Below, piece by piece: positions 1-9,210 of a stretch of DNA of 64,000 nt (position 1 is its first letter; each line of letters opens with the position of its first letter). Below the pieces are notes generated by a model. The model saw only the letters and a program-made list of their open reading frames with translations, was not told the DNA's origin and searched no databases. A program made the position numbers and the translations under genes. The stretch is from UBA4923 sp964486135 (GTDB lineage: Bacteria; Bacillota; Clostridia; Saccharofermentanales; DTU023): NCBI GenBank assembly GCA_964486135.1, contig CAZAKT010000005.1, positions 3,810-67,809 of the forward strand, given 5' to 3'.

Positions 1-696
1 GACGTCCTCGTTGTCCTCCAGGCGGTCGATCAACTTTTCCATGTTGTCTATGGCCTCATCCGCCAGGAGGGAGACCATGATGGAAGGAATCTGATCAAGA
101 CCCTGATCCGCGAATTCATAGTTTTTGGCAAGCTGGTCCCGGACTGAGGCGTAAAGTTCAGGTGCCGTTGTAATCACGATGATATGCTCATCGTCGAGAT
201 CGACATCCTCGGCGCCGGCTTCAAGGGCGTCCATGAAGACCACATCCTCGTCAAGGTCATCCCCCCTTTCGATCACAAGGCTGCCCTTACGTACGAATTG
301 GAAGGAGACGCATCCGTCTGTACCGAGATTGCCGCCGTACTTACTGAAGATGTGCCGGATCTCACCCGCCGTCCTGTTCCGGTTGTCTGTCAGGGCCCGG
401 ACCATGAGGGCGACACCGCCCGGGCCGTAGCCTTCATAGTAGATCTCCTCGAGCATGGCGCCGCCGCCTTCTCCCGAGGCCCTTTCGATGGAGCGCCGGA
501 TACTGTCGTTGGGCATGTTATAGGACTTGGCCTTGGCAATGATATCCCTGAGAACTGAATTCGACTCAGGGTCGGGACCACCCTCCCGGACGGCGACCTG
601 GATCTCACGCCCCAGTTTCGAGAATACCTTCCCCCGCTTGTCGTCTACCGCCTCTTTGCGTCGCTTGATATTGCTCCATTTTGAATGACCCGCCAT
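1..696 (-). CDS. yebC: YebC/PmpR (TACO1) family regulator, C-terminus cut by the window edge
   Basis: The reverse strand reads MAGHSKWSNIKRRK at its N-terminus, the signature of the YebC/PmpR/TACO1 family, and continues with the family blocks YNMPNDSIRRSI and YEGYGPGGVA. Family members bind DNA or help ribosomes translate difficult proline stretches; which role applies here cannot be told. A GGGAGGG ribosome-binding site precedes the ATG at 696. The frame is open for 232 codons to base 1, so only roughly the last ten residues should be missing. It follows yigZ on the same strand, with a TATAAT between them that may give it its own promoter. Confidence 0.93.
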   Translation of the reverse strand, partial: MAGHSKWSNIKRRKEAVDDKRGKVFSKLGREIQVAVREGGPDPESNSVLRDIIAKAKSYNMPNDSIRRSIERASGEGGGAMLEEIYYEGYGPGGVALMVRALTDNRNRTAGEIRHIFSKYGGNLGTDGCVSFQFVRKGSLVIERGDDLDEDVVFMDALEAGAEDVDLDDEHIIVITTAPELYASVRDQLAKNYEFADQGLDQIPSIMVSLLADEAIDNMEKLIDRLEDNEDV

Positions 697-740
697 AGAC
701 CCTCCCTAAGACAGCCAAAGCCTCCTGTAATGCTGATATC

Positions 741-746
741 ATTATA
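741..746 (-). promoter_or_regulatory. Candidate -10 element for yebC
   Basis: The reverse strand carries a perfect TATAAT about 45 bases before the yebC start. No good -35 hexamer lies at the right distance, so this is a weak or activator-dependent promoter call. Confidence 0.35.
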
Positions 747-767
747 CACGCGGCCGGAGGGGCAAGA

Positions 768-1400
768 TCAGGAGGGGTCTTCAAGCCAGCGCTCAGCTTC
801 GGGCTTGAAGGCTATCTGACCGGAGGAAAGATTCATAACCAGTGCCCGCAATTCCTCCACCCTGTCAGCCGTCGCTCCCACAAGCTGCTCGACCCTTTCA
901 CCGAAAACGGCCGGTTCCAGAAAAAATCCCCCGGCTTCCAGGCGGCCTTGCAACTGATGGAAGACAGGGTAGTCAGCCTCCAGCCGGAAGCTTTGGCAAC
1001 GGACGAAGCGGACAGGAAGGGCCGCCTCCAGAGCGCCCCGGGCTGCCTTCGAGTAAGCCCGTGACAGGCCACCCTTACCCAGCAGGATCCCCCCGAAGTA
1101 GCGGACAACGACGATGGCAGCCCGGTCGATCTCCTCCTGGAGAAGGGCATCAAGCACCTGCCTGCCACCCGTTCCATGGGGTTCCCCATCGTCTGAGAAG
1201 CGTTGGAGCTGGCAGGGAAGATTGGTCCGCCAGGCATAGACATAGTGGCGGGCCTCGGGATAGCGGACACGGGAGCTGTTGATCAGGTCAAGGGCGTCCT
1301 GCTCCGACAAGATGGGCTCACACAGGCCGATGAAGCGGGAGCCACGGTCAGTCAACTCATAGAGACCTTGGCGGCGAACCGTTTTATATTGATCAGACAT
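768..1400 (-). CDS. yigZ: YigZ/IMPACT family protein
   Basis: A 210-residue protein with the UPF0029/IMPACT signature: RFIGLCEPI near the start, FSDDGEPHGTGG around residue 69 and VVRYFGGILLGKGGL around residue 98, followed by a C-terminal ferredoxin-fold domain. Family members are soluble RNA-associated proteins of uncertain role; the eukaryotic homologue IMPACT regulates the Gcn2 kinase. The start codon overlaps the end of serS (ATGTCTGA), so the two are translationally coupled in one operon. Identification is secure, the molecular role is not. Confidence 0.92.
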   Translation of the reverse strand: MSDQYKTVRRQGLYELTDRGSRFIGLCEPILSEQDALDLINSSRVRYPEARHYVYAWRTNLPCQLQRFSDDGEPHGTGGRQVLDALLQEEIDRAAIVVVRYFGGILLGKGGLSRAYSKAARGALEAALPVRFVRCQSFRLEADYPVFHQLQGRLEAGGFFLEPAVFGERVEQLVGATADRVEELRALVMNLSSGQIAFKPEAERWLEDPS

Positions 1401-2688
1401 GGGTCCGGTCGACCGGACGGATCACATCTATTCCATACATCCAGGGGGCCAGGACCTCAGGAACCCGGATGGAGCCGTCTGGCTGCTGACATTGTTCGGC
1501 TATGGCCGGGATAACACGGGATGTCGCCAGCCCCGAGCCGTTCAAGGTATGGCAGAAGGCGGTTTTGCCTGAATCGGCCTGCCGGTAACGGATATTGCCC
1601 CGCCGGGCTTGGTAGTCGCCTGCGTTTGATACGGAACTGACTTCCTTGTAAATCTGCATACTGGGGATCCATATCTCGATATCGAAGGTCTTCATCATGC
1701 CCGCGGAACAATCGCCCGCCGCCAGCCTGCTGACACGGTGGACAAGGCCCAGCCCCTCGACCAGCCTCGCCGCCTTGCCTACCAGCTCCTCAAAGGCGGC
1801 CTCCGAATCCTCCGGACGGGCGTATTGGAACATCTCCACCTTGTTGAACTGGTGACCCCGGATCATGCCCCGTTCGTCGGCCCGGTAGGAGCCGGCCTCA
1901 CGGCGGTAACAGGGCGTAAAGGCAAAATACTTCCTCGGCAGATCCGCTTCATTCAAGATTTCATCCACGTGAACATTGGTGAGCGCTGTCTCGGCCGTTG
2001 GCAAAATAAACTGGAACTTGTCACCACCACCCCTGAGTTGAAAAACATCATCCTCAAATTTGGGGAACTGACCACCGACATAACCGCACTCGTAGTTCAG
2101 GATATGAGGGGTCAGCATCATCTCGTAACCATCCTTGAGGTGCTCACTGACAAAATAATTCAAGAGGGCCCATTCCAGGATAGCGCCCGGGCCGGTGTAG
2201 ATCCAAAACCCACTCCCCGACAGCTTGGCGCCCCGCTCGTAATCGATCATACCGCAGGATTCGACAAGATCGACATGGTTTTTCGTAGCGGCCCCCACCG
2301 CCTCCGGTTCTCCCCAAACGGATACCACTTCATTGTTCTCTTTGCCGCCCGCGGGGATATCATCGGCAGGGATATTGGGTAGGGAGGCCAGAAAAGCTTG
2401 CTGCGAGGCGTTCATCTCCTTGATCTTCAGATCATTGTCTCGGATTCTCTCGCCTAGCTCCCGAAGCGTCTCCGTCAAGAGGCTGATGTCTCCCTTTTGT
2501 TTTTTGATAAGGGGGATTTCCGCCGATTTCACATTTCTTTCGGCCTTCAACTCCTCAGTCTCATGCATGAGCGCCCGGCGCGAGGCATCCGATTCGAGAA
2601 ACTCCTCGAAATCTACAATAAAACCTCGACGCGCCAGTTTTTCAGCGACTTCTTCCGGCCTGTTTCGGATATAAACTAAATCCAGCAT
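1393..2688 (-). CDS. serS: Seryl-tRNA synthetase
   Basis: Class II aminoacyl-tRNA synthetase that charges tRNA-Ser, and also tRNA-Sec in selenocysteine-using cells such as this one appears to be. It has 431 residues: an N-terminal antiparallel coiled coil (about 28-100), the TAETALTN block near 231, motif 2 with CYRREAG at 260-266 and motif 3 with NGSGLATSR at 383-391. The start at 2688 is chosen over an upstream ATG because GGGAGGA lies just before it and the family begins MLDLxxIR. It is downstream of the TlpA-like gene and overlaps yigZ. Motif 3 ends TSR rather than the more usual VGR, a minor variation. Confidence 0.97.
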   Translation of the reverse strand: MLDLVYIRNRPEEVAEKLARRGFIVDFEEFLESDASRRALMHETEELKAERNVKSAEIPLIKKQKGDISLLTETLRELGERIRDNDLKIKEMNASQQAFLASLPNIPADDIPAGGKENNEVVSVWGEPEAVGAATKNHVDLVESCGMIDYERGAKLSGSGFWIYTGPGAILEWALLNYFVSEHLKDGYEMMLTPHILNYECGYVGGQFPKFEDDVFQLRGGGDKFQFILPTAETALTNVHVDEILNEADLPRKYFAFTPCYRREAGSYRADERGMIRGHQFNKVEMFQYARPEDSEAAFEELVGKAARLVEGLGLVHRVSRLAAGDCSAGMMKTFDIEIWIPSMQIYKEVSSVSNAGDYQARRGNIRYRQADSGKTAFCHTLNGSGLATSRVIPAIAEQCQQPDGSIRVPEVLAPWMYGIDVIRPVDRTHV

Positions 2689-2781
2689 GCATTCCTCCCA
2701 GCAGAATAATCTGCCGACCCATTCTATCATAGAGGGGGGAAATCAGCGGGATAGGGGCGATCGGGGCCTCGTCGGCAAGCC

Positions 2782-3450
2782 CTATTTCATGTCTTCGATT
2801 GCCTTTTCGACATAGTAATCCATAATTTCACGCTGCATGGCACCTTGGGCATAGCCGATGAAGTAACCCTCGTGGTCGATGATAAAGGTCGTCGGCAGAC
2901 CCACGATCCTGTAATCCTGAAAGATCTTGCCATCAAGATCCATAAGGACCGGGAAACTTATGTCATTTTCTGTCAGAAATTGCTTGATTCCCTCAAGATC
3001 CAACTCACGCTGACCGGCTCCCGAGCCATCATCCGGATAGGCTACGCCGAGGACGGCCAGATCACCCGCATTAAGCCCATGATCCTTATAGAGTTGTTCT
3101 ATATCGGGCATCTCCGCAATGCAGTTGTGACACCAGGTGGCCCAGAAATTCAGAAAGACGACCTTCCCCTCATACTGGGCCAGGTTGTGCTCCACGCCAT
3201 ATTGATCAGTCAAGCTAAAGTCATAGCCCTTGACCTTCTCCTCATCCGGTTCGGTCGACTGACTGCCTTCCGGCTCGGTCGGCTGACTCTCGCCCGACCC
3301 GGGCGCGCTCTCCGACTCCCCCGTCGGCTCAGCCTTGCCCTTACCGCAGGCGACAGCCGTGACCAGGAGGGTCAGGATCAGCAGGAGAGCGATCAAGGCG
3401 GTCAGAGCCCGGCGCGATTGTCTTTGTCCATCGTGTCTATTACTTGTCAT
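2782..3450 (-). CDS. TlpA-like thioredoxin-fold lipoprotein
   Basis: A 222-residue extracytoplasmic thiol-disulfide protein. A basic N-terminus and hydrophobic segment (15-34) end in the lipobox VTAVAC with Cys35 as the lipidation site. A Ser/Glu/Pro-rich spacer (40-72) follows, then an AhpC/TSA-type thioredoxin fold with WATWCHNC, redox cysteines 107 and 110. The cis-Pro segment VGLPTTFIID is present near residue 185. It sits 18 bases after ccdA on the same strand, so the membrane protein probably hands electrons from cytosolic thioredoxin to this protein outside the membrane. The natural substrate is unknown; cytochrome c or general disulfide reduction are options. Confidence 0.93.
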   Translation of the reverse strand: MTSNRHDGQRQSRRALTALIALLLILTLLVTAVACGKGKAEPTGESESAPGSGESQPTEPEGSQSTEPDEEKVKGYDFSLTDQYGVEHNLAQYEGKVVFLNFWATWCHNCIAEMPDIEQLYKDHGLNAGDLAVLGVAYPDDGSGAGQRELDLEGIKQFLTENDISFPVLMDLDGKIFQDYRIVGLPTTFIIDHEGYFIGYAQGAMQREIMDYYVEKAIEDMK

Positions 3451-3468
3451 GGAAATTTCCTTTTCCCT

Positions 3469-4182
3469 TTATCCGCCATAGATGCCAGCGATCATGAGTA
3501 TCCCGATCACCAGCATGAGAAGGCCTCCCAAAATGACGGTGTATTTCATAATTTTACTGTGTCTCTTGAAAAAAGCCAGTGTCTGCGTCGTAAAGAGGCC
3601 CACCAATAGGAAGGGAATCGTAAACCCCAGCGCATAAACGCCTACCAGTAAAAAGCCCTGACTGCGCTGGGCCGCGCTTGCCGCCATAAGGAGCACGCTG
3701 AACATGGCCGGCCCGATACAGGGCGTCCAGGCGAAACTGAAGGTGAATCCCAGAAGATAGGCAATCAGAGGATTCATGGCGAACTTGTCCAGTTTGAAGG
3801 AGAGTCTCCTGTCCCTGGACAAAAAGAAGGAGGAACCGAGGGCGCCGAGCTGGTAAAGACCAAAGAGGATAACCAGCACCCCTCCACCTATGGTAAAGGC
3901 CCGGCGGTAGGTACTGAAGAATTCCCCAGCTGCGGTAAAGCCCAAGGCCAGTACGAAGAAGGTCGACGCGATGCCCAGCACAAAAAACAGGGTGTTCAGG
4001 AAAACACGCTTTTTAGGATACTGGACCTCACCCTCTTCATCCACCGTGTAGGTTCCACCCGCCAGATAACCGATATACATGGGCAGGAGGGGTAAAACAC
4101 AGGGTGACAGGAAACTCACCAGCCCCTGCAAGAAGACGGTGAGTACAGAAATCGATTGTTGCATCTCCAGGGCAGGTGGCAT
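3469..4182 (-). CDS. ccdA: CcdA-type thiol-disulfide interchange membrane protein
   Basis: A 237-residue polytopic protein of the CcdA/DsbD-beta family with six predicted membrane spans. The paired redox cysteines are visible in FLSPCVLPLLP in the first span and FAWTPCIGPAM in the fourth. CcdA passes electrons from cytosolic thioredoxin across the membrane. Its partner is the TlpA-like lipoprotein immediately downstream. The start at 4182 has a GGAAGGGGAT ribosome-binding site; MQQ six codons later is an alternative start. Confidence 0.93.
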   Translation of the reverse strand: MPPALEMQQSISVLTVFLQGLVSFLSPCVLPLLPMYIGYLAGGTYTVDEEGEVQYPKKRVFLNTLFFVLGIASTFFVLALGFTAAGEFFSTYRRAFTIGGGVLVILFGLYQLGALGSSFFLSRDRRLSFKLDKFAMNPLIAYLLGFTFSFAWTPCIGPAMFSVLLMAASAAQRSQGFLLVGVYALGFTIPFLLVGLFTTQTLAFFKRHSKIMKYTVILGGLLMLVIGILMIAGIYGG

Positions 4183-4280
4183 GGATTATCCCCTTCCAAT
4201 AATGGATCTTGCGCTTGACTGGCTGGCGCACAGCCAACATTCTACCAAGTTATCGGGACCTGCTTGTTACAAAGGAAACA

Positions 4281-5165
4281 CTAGTCATCAATCGGAAGAA
4301 ATCCTTCGCCGTATACCTCGTCATAGGAGCTTATGATCAAAAGCGCGTCCGGATCGACAGCCTGTACGATTTTTCGCAGCTCCGGCACCTGGGAACGGCT
4401 GCAGGCGCATAGGATGACCGGTCGATGCTCCTTCGAGTAGGCGCCGTGGGCCTGTAAAAAGGTGGATCCGCGCTCGAGCTCCTGCCCGATCTGCCTTGCG
4501 ATCTCCTCCCCCTGGCTGGAAATGATCATGGCCAGCTTGCCTGAAATGAAACCGAACATAATTTTGTCAATGATCAGGGTAAGGACCGCGCTGTATACAA
4601 AACCGTAAAGTACCGCGTCGATCTTATGGAAGACCAGTCCACCGGTCAAGACGATGAGACCATCCACAAAAAGTGAGAGCTGGCCCAGGGACAGGTGAGC
4701 TTTCTTTTTCCGAAGTGACAGGATGATTAGATCGGATCCACCGGTGCTGCTCTTGTTCTGGTAGATGATGGCAAGGCCGATACCTGCCAGGGCACCGGCG
4801 AAGAGGGCCGCAAGCAGAGGATCCCCCTGGTAGACCGGCAACCTTGGGCTGATCAGGTCAAGGAAAAGGCTGTTGACGACCAGGGTCCTGAATGAGCGGA
4901 GGAGAAATCGTCTGCCCAGCAAGCGGTAGGCCATGGCAATGATGGGGATGTTCATAAGCAGGGCAAGGGATCCGATCGGGAGCCCCGTGTAATGATTCAG
5001 GATAATGGCTATGCCCGTTACGCCGCCCGGCGCGAAGTTGGCCTGAACCGCAAAATTGTAGACACCTGTCGCGAAAAAGAAAGATCCCGCAAGATCCAGG
5101 AGTAGATCGTGAGCAAGGCCCTTGACGGAATCCAAACTTAAGAAAGACTTGGAAGAAGCTGGCAT
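4281..5165 (-). CDS. YitT family membrane protein
   Basis: A 294-residue YitT/DUF161 family protein: five or six membrane segments in the first 200 residues (with NFAPGGVTGIAIIL and NKSSTGGSDLI as family blocks) followed by a cytoplasmic DUF2179 domain, about residues 225-290, that contains HRPVILCACSRSQVPEL. The family is common in Bacillota and its transported substrate is unknown. It lies between the LCP gene and ccdA on the same strand with separate spacing, so co-transcription is uncertain. Confidence 0.92.
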   Translation of the reverse strand: MPASSKSFLSLDSVKGLAHDLLLDLAGSFFFATGVYNFAVQANFAPGGVTGIAIILNHYTGLPIGSLALLMNIPIIAMAYRLLGRRFLLRSFRTLVVNSLFLDLISPRLPVYQGDPLLAALFAGALAGIGLAIIYQNKSSTGGSDLIILSLRKKKAHLSLGQLSLFVDGLIVLTGGLVFHKIDAVLYGFVYSAVLTLIIDKIMFGFISGKLAMIISSQGEEIARQIGQELERGSTFLQAHGAYSKEHRPVILCACSRSQVPELRKIVQAVDPDALLIISSYDEVYGEGFLPIDD

Positions 5166-5222
5166 CTTCCCACCTCCAAGGCCACACGCCCCGTCTTTCC
5201 AGACGATGGGGCCAAAAGCCCT

Positions 5223-6338
5223 TTAGTTCATTAGAAAGTTTACGAGCCGGTTCTGGGTCTTGACCATGTCAAACCACCAGACCTCCTGGCCCTTGACGTA
5301 GAATTTTCGGGTTTCGTCCATAGAGGGCAGCTGGAGCTGCTGCCTCTGATAAGCAAGATAGGTCGGAGCCTTGGAAACATATTGGTTGAGATCCAGGTTT
5401 GTGTAGGTGTTGGCCAAAATAACAGTGGCCACCTTATAGACGGTTGATCCCCCGCTGGCCGCCATCTCATTCAGGATGGAATTGATGACATTCCGCTGTC
5501 TTTGGTTCCTTTGAAAGTCACTGTCGAGTTTCCTGATCCGGGAATAGGAGAGCGCCTGGCTGCCGGACAAGCGGTTATTGCCACTTCTCAAGCCCAGGTA
5601 CCTGGCCTCAGCCGGGGTCAAGCTTATGGTGACCCCGCCCAGGGCATTGATGATCTTGACGAAAGAGTTGAAGTTGACAGCCACGAAACCCTTGATCGGA
5701 ATGCCAAAATTGCTTTCCACCGTCCTGATCGCAAGCGCTGGTCCGCCATAGGAATAGGCGGCATTCAGCAAGCCCCAGTTGTGGTTGCGGACACCGATAT
5801 TGACGTGCATGGCCCTCATGAGCGACACGATACTTACCTTTTTTGTATTGTGATTTATCGAGATGATCATGGTGACGTCGGAGCGACCCTTGTAACTGTT
5901 CGTATCGACACCGAAGAGCAGTATATTCTCGACACCATCCATTTTTTTCATGCTGATGCTTCCGGTCTGGTCCGGGCCAAGGGCTTCCATTCCCGACAAG
6001 GCTTCTGGATCATCATCCAATTCTTGATTGAGCCAGGTCATGAGCTCAAGTTCCCATTCATCATGATTGTCCGGGTCCATCAGGTCGGGAATATCGTAAA
6101 AGCTGTCATAGGAAATATCATCGCCCGTATAGGTCACGCGCGACATCATATCGGCGTAGATTATATAAACACCGGAAAAGACTGAGATAAGGAGCCCCGC
6201 CGTGACACCGAACAGGACGAATTTCAAGGGGAATAGGCGTCCGAACAGGGTTTTCGCCCCTTTCCCCCCGGATACCCTGGTTGATCTTTCGGGGCGCTTT
6301 ACAGAACGCCCCGCCCGCTGTCTTCCTCCACTGCTCAA
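5223..6338 (-). CDS. LytR-CpsA-Psr (LCP) family cell-wall ligase
   Basis: A 371-residue membrane-anchored protein. It has a basic cytoplasmic N-terminus, one membrane span near residues 38-62 and an extracellular LCP domain from about 115. Conserved LCP elements are NILLFGVDTNSYKGRSD with its Asp and Arg, SLMRAMHVNI, and RNQRQRNVINSIL near 285. LCP enzymes transfer teichoic acids or other glycopolymers from lipid carriers to peptidoglycan. No polymer synthesis genes are adjacent, so the polymer is unknown. The acidic stretch between the membrane span and the catalytic domain is longer than usual. Confidence 0.93.
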   Translation of the reverse strand: MSSGGRQRAGRSVKRPERSTRVSGGKGAKTLFGRLFPLKFVLFGVTAGLLISVFSGVYIIYADMMSRVTYTGDDISYDSFYDIPDLMDPDNHDEWELELMTWLNQELDDDPEALSGMEALGPDQTGSISMKKMDGVENILLFGVDTNSYKGRSDVTMIISINHNTKKVSIVSLMRAMHVNIGVRNHNWGLLNAAYSYGGPALAIRTVESNFGIPIKGFVAVNFNSFVKIINALGGVTISLTPAEARYLGLRSGNNRLSGSQALSYSRIRKLDSDFQRNQRQRNVINSILNEMAASGGSTVYKVATVILANTYTNLDLNQYVSKAPTYLAYQRQQLQLPSMDETRKFYVKGQEVWWFDMVKTQNRLVNFLMN

Positions 6339-6366
6339 GAAAAATCCCCCCTGCCCAGTCTTCCGA

Positions 6367-7155
6367 CTAGAAGTAGCTATAGCCTCCCCAACCCCAATTC
6401 ACACCGGCCATCAGGATCAGGTTGATCAAGAAAAACAGGATGATATAGACGATCGCAAGCGCGAGCACGACCAGCCAGAGTTTTTTTGTGCCTGCCTGTG
6501 AACCGGAAATACAGGTCAACGTGGCAGCCGCGAAGGACAGGATAGGCACCAGGTGCAAGAGCAGGGAAAGGAAATTCATGCCGCCCAGGGAAGTCATGGA
6601 GATGGCAAGACCGAGAATCATGATGAAGAAGGAAATCGGCAACACAATATTCTGATAGGAGGAATAGCGTGCGAAGGCGCCCTGGAAATCCATCTCCTCC
6701 CCCAGCCAATAGCGTTTACACAGCCAGGCTGCCGTCGGCATTGCGACCATGAGGATCAGGTTAAAAAACCAAAGGAGGAAGAATCCACCCGCATGCCAGT
6801 TCATCATCTTTCCCGAACTGAGCGTGTAAAACAAGGTGATCAGGAAGGGGACGATGGCGGCGAACAAGAAATGCATGGGCTCATCTGTTCCCAGGACCCC
6901 CTGGCCCAGCCAACGAAAATAGCGTTTCCCTTCGAGCGCAAGGGCGGAAGGGGCTTTAGGGGCCTGTGGCTGTTGGGGGTAGGGATAGGGAGGGGCCGCT
7001 ATGTCGGCTGCCGCCGGAAGAGGGGGCTGACCGGCGGGCGGCGCCACAGTCACCGTGGGCTCTGCTGCCGGGGCCTCTGGTTGCTTGTTTCCACAACGGC
7101 TGCAAAAGACCGCTTTGTCATCCAGTTCAGCCTGACAATATTGACAACTCTTCAT
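6367..7155 (-). CDS. Zinc-ribbon membrane protein, Yip1-like
   Basis: A 262-residue protein of unknown function. It opens with a zinc ribbon (CQYC at 4-7 and CSRC at 18-21), then a Pro/Ala-rich linker to about residue 75, then five hydrophobic segments resembling Yip1/DUF1282 domain proteins. The start at 7155 is preferred over an in-frame upstream ATG because AGGAGA precedes it and the zinc ribbon begins at once. An extended -10 promoter lies about 70 bases upstream. The ribbon probably faces the cytoplasm; no pathway can be assigned. Confidence 0.8.
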   Translation of the reverse strand: MKSCQYCQAELDDKAVFCSRCGNKQPEAPAAEPTVTVAPPAGQPPLPAAADIAAPPYPYPQQPQAPKAPSALALEGKRYFRWLGQGVLGTDEPMHFLFAAIVPFLITLFYTLSSGKMMNWHAGGFFLLWFFNLILMVAMPTAAWLCKRYWLGEEMDFQGAFARYSSYQNIVLPISFFIMILGLAISMTSLGGMNFLSLLLHLVPILSFAAATLTCISGSQAGTKKLWLVVLALAIVYIILFFLINLILMAGVNWGWGGYSYF

Positions 7156-7222
7156 ACAACTCTCCTCATTCTTCAAGCTTGCTCTTGCCCCAGGGACAAG
7201 CCCACGATAAAGAAACAGGCTA

Positions 7223-7231
7223 ATTATATCA
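7223..7231 (-). promoter_or_regulatory. Extended -10 promoter for the zinc-ribbon gene
   Basis: The reverse strand reads TGATATAAT, a perfect extended -10 element, about 70 bases before the start at 7155. No convincing -35 is present, as is common for extended -10 promoters. Confidence 0.45.
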
Positions 7232-7355
7232 TAGGGGCCAAGCCAAAAAAGCTTATACCCGCCGCCGCTTGACGCCCTCTGCCCAGCTGGCCGGATGCAT
7301 GGTAGGATGGTCGAAAGGCCTTGGGTCAAGACTGTAAGATGAAGGAGTTAATGAG

Positions 7356-7802
7356 ATGCGGGCTTTAATCCAGCGGGTAAGCGAAGCCTCGGTCGACTGC
7401 GGCCAGGGCAGGAAATCAGATATTGGCCAGGGGCTCCTGATCCTGCTCGGCGTTGGGGAGGACGACGGGGAGGAGAGTTGCGCACGACTTTGGAAAAAAA
7501 TCAATAATCTCAGAATCTTCAAGGACCCGGAAGGCAAGACGAACCTTAATCTGGAGGCTGTTTCAGGAAGTGTCCTTATCGTTTCCCAGTTCACCTTGTT
7601 TGCGGATACCAGGAAGGGTAACCGGCCGAGTTTCATCAAGGCAGCCCCGCCTGAACTGGGTGAAAGACTCTACAATTACTTTGTGGAGCTGGCCCGGCGC
7701 GAAGTCCCGATCGTGGCGACGGGCTCGTTCGGCGCGGAGATGAAGGTCCATCTGGTCAATGACGGCCCCTTTACAATCTGGTTGGATACCGATCAGTTTT
7801 GA
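7356..7802 (+). CDS. dtd: D-aminoacyl-tRNA deacylase
   Basis: A 148-residue DTD protein that removes D-amino acids (and glycine mischarged on tRNA-Ala) from tRNA. It shows the family start MRALIQRVSEASV, the motif SQFTLFAD near residue 76 and NDGPFT near 137; the family norm at the latter is NxGPVT, so a Phe replaces Val. It is the only plus-strand gene in the first 27 kb and stands alone. Its last 32 bases overlap convergently with the 3' end of ispE. Confidence 0.94.
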   Translation: MRALIQRVSEASVDCGQGRKSDIGQGLLILLGVGEDDGEESCARLWKKINNLRIFKDPEGKTNLNLEAVSGSVLIVSQFTLFADTRKGNRPSFIKAAPPELGERLYNYFVELARREVPIVATGSFGAEMKVHLVNDGPFTIWLDTDQF

Positions 7803-8808
7803 CCGGAAAACTTTCCGGCTCGGGCGATAGGGCTGTCTTCAGCCACTTGACACCCGGCAAGGCCTCCGTCAAGCCTTCATAGGCCCTTTCCAATCCCACC
7901 TCATCCTCATATAAGGCAAAGCAGGAAGGACCGCTCCCTGTCATAGAAACCGCGAAGGCGCCACTCGCCTTGAGCTCCTCCAGGATGGATCTGACCAGCT
8001 GGATTTTTCGGGCGATTATCTCAAGGAAATCATTCTTAATTAGGGCCGCCGTGGCCACCCTGTCGCCCTTCCCAAGGGCCTCCTTCCAGCTGGCAACTGC
8101 AGGGGGCGGCTGGGCCGCCTCCTTCCCTTCAAGGGACAGCCTCCCCTCTCTCTCCTGATCGAGCAGTTGGAAAGCTTCCGCCGTGCTGACCGAATCAGGC
8201 GGTTTGGCGATCAAGAGGGGCCAGGCGGGGCTGGCAAAGGGATCCGACAATCTTTCGCCAACCCCTCCACACAGACGGATACCGCCTGCCAAACAGAAGG
8301 GAACATCGGCGCCGCAGCGGAGGGCGACTGTCGCAAGATCGGCCTGGTTCATCCCGTCGCACTCCAGACCATAGGCCTCAGCCAGGCCCTCCTGCCAGCA
8401 TTGCCAAAGAAAGCGTAAAACAGCAGCCGCGTCAGCGCTTCCCCCTCCCAGGCCGGCCTCAAGGGGAATTCTTTTTACAATCCGGGCCTCGAAGTCAAGA
8501 GTCCAGGGCTTGATGCCTGCCTGTTCAAAAAATAGCCGGGCAGCCTTGTGGCAAATATTGGCGGCGCCCTCCGGCATCCCCCCCTCGGAAGAGGCGACAC
8601 GCCAGCCAAATCCATGGTCGCCAGCAAGTCGATTAAGAGCTTTTTGGGCAGGTTTCAGGGAAAAAAAAAGTTGGTCCGCCAGTCCTGTATTCGCCATCAA
8701 TGAGACGAGCTCATGGTAGCCATCCGGCCGGCGGGCCAATATTTCAAGTGACAGGTTTACCTTCGCACGCGCCGTTTCCTGCGCTTGAAAGGGTGCGAAA
8801 GTGTTCAC
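7771..8808 (-). CDS. ispE: 4-diphosphocytidyl-2-C-methyl-D-erythritol kinase
   Basis: GHMP-family kinase of the non-mevalonate isoprenoid pathway; it phosphorylates CDP-methylerythritol at the 2-hydroxyl. Visible elements are the substrate-binding ARAKVNLSLEI start, the glycine-rich ATP loop PLEAGLGGGSADAA near residue 116, and the C-terminal SMTGSGPSCFAL block near 290. At 345 residues it is longer than the usual 280-300 because of insertions around residue 225. It follows veg by three bases; the veg-ispE pair is also found in Bacillus. Confidence 0.94.
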   Translation of the reverse strand: MNTFAPFQAQETARAKVNLSLEILARRPDGYHELVSLMANTGLADQLFFSLKPAQKALNRLAGDHGFGWRVASSEGGMPEGAANICHKAARLFFEQAGIKPWTLDFEARIVKRIPLEAGLGGGSADAAAVLRFLWQCWQEGLAEAYGLECDGMNQADLATVALRCGADVPFCLAGGIRLCGGVGERLSDPFASPAWPLLIAKPPDSVSTAEAFQLLDQEREGRLSLEGKEAAQPPPAVASWKEALGKGDRVATAALIKNDFLEIIARKIQLVRSILEELKASGAFAVSMTGSGPSCFALYEDEVGLERAYEGLTEALPGVKWLKTALSPEPESFPVKTDRYPTRL

Positions 8809-8811
8809 GAA

Positions 8812-9102
8812 CTAACGGTTGTCCTCAGGTTGTTGGAGCAGTCGCTCCAAACCCTCATCATCGAATGCGATCTCGACCACATTGGTCAGTAGGTCGATGT
8901 AGCTAAAACATACGTGTTCATTGTAGGTTGGACTCACGGGGCAACAGACAGTGAAGACGTTTGACGAGCAATTCTCCAGGTAACCTTCGTGAATAACCGT
9001 CCTCCGGCGCCCCCCATTCGATTTAAGCATAATGCGTTGTCCAAGGCGTTCTTCCAGTTCAGCACGGCATGAGGCTAAGTCAGTTTTTGCGATCAAAGGC
9101 AT
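8812..9102 (-). CDS. veg: Veg family protein
   Basis: A 96-residue homologue of Bacillus Veg, recognised by RIMLKSNGGRRRTVIHEGYL and the FSYIDLLTNVVEIAF block. Veg influences biofilm matrix gene expression in Bacillus subtilis. The start at 9102 is chosen over an ATG three codons upstream because GGAG is correctly spaced only for the second. It lies directly upstream of ispE in the same transcript, behind a good sigma-A promoter. Confidence 0.9.
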   Translation of the reverse strand: MPLIAKTDLASCRAELEERLGQRIMLKSNGGRRRTVIHEGYLENCSSNVFTVCCPVSPTYNEHVCFSYIDLLTNVVEIAFDDEGLERLLQQPEDNR

Positions 9103-9153
9103 GTACTCCATCTAGTAAATGTGCGAAAGGCACATAATTGTCCATCAAACCGC

Positions 9154-9182
9154 ATTGTACCTTTTTTTGAGAGAAAATGCAA
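9154..9182 (-). promoter_or_regulatory. Sigma-A promoter for veg-ispE
   Basis: On the reverse strand TTGCAT (9177-9182) and TACAAT (9154-9159) are separated by exactly 17 bases. Transcription would start near 9147 and leave a 45-base leader to veg. Confidence 0.65.
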
Positions 9183-9210
9183 GTCCAGTCCCTGGAAGGA
9201 GATTAGCCTC

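Noticed and set aside
1393..2730. Longer serS start at 2730
   Set aside because: The extra 14 residues are not family-like, and a clear GGGAGGA ribosome-binding site marks 2688.
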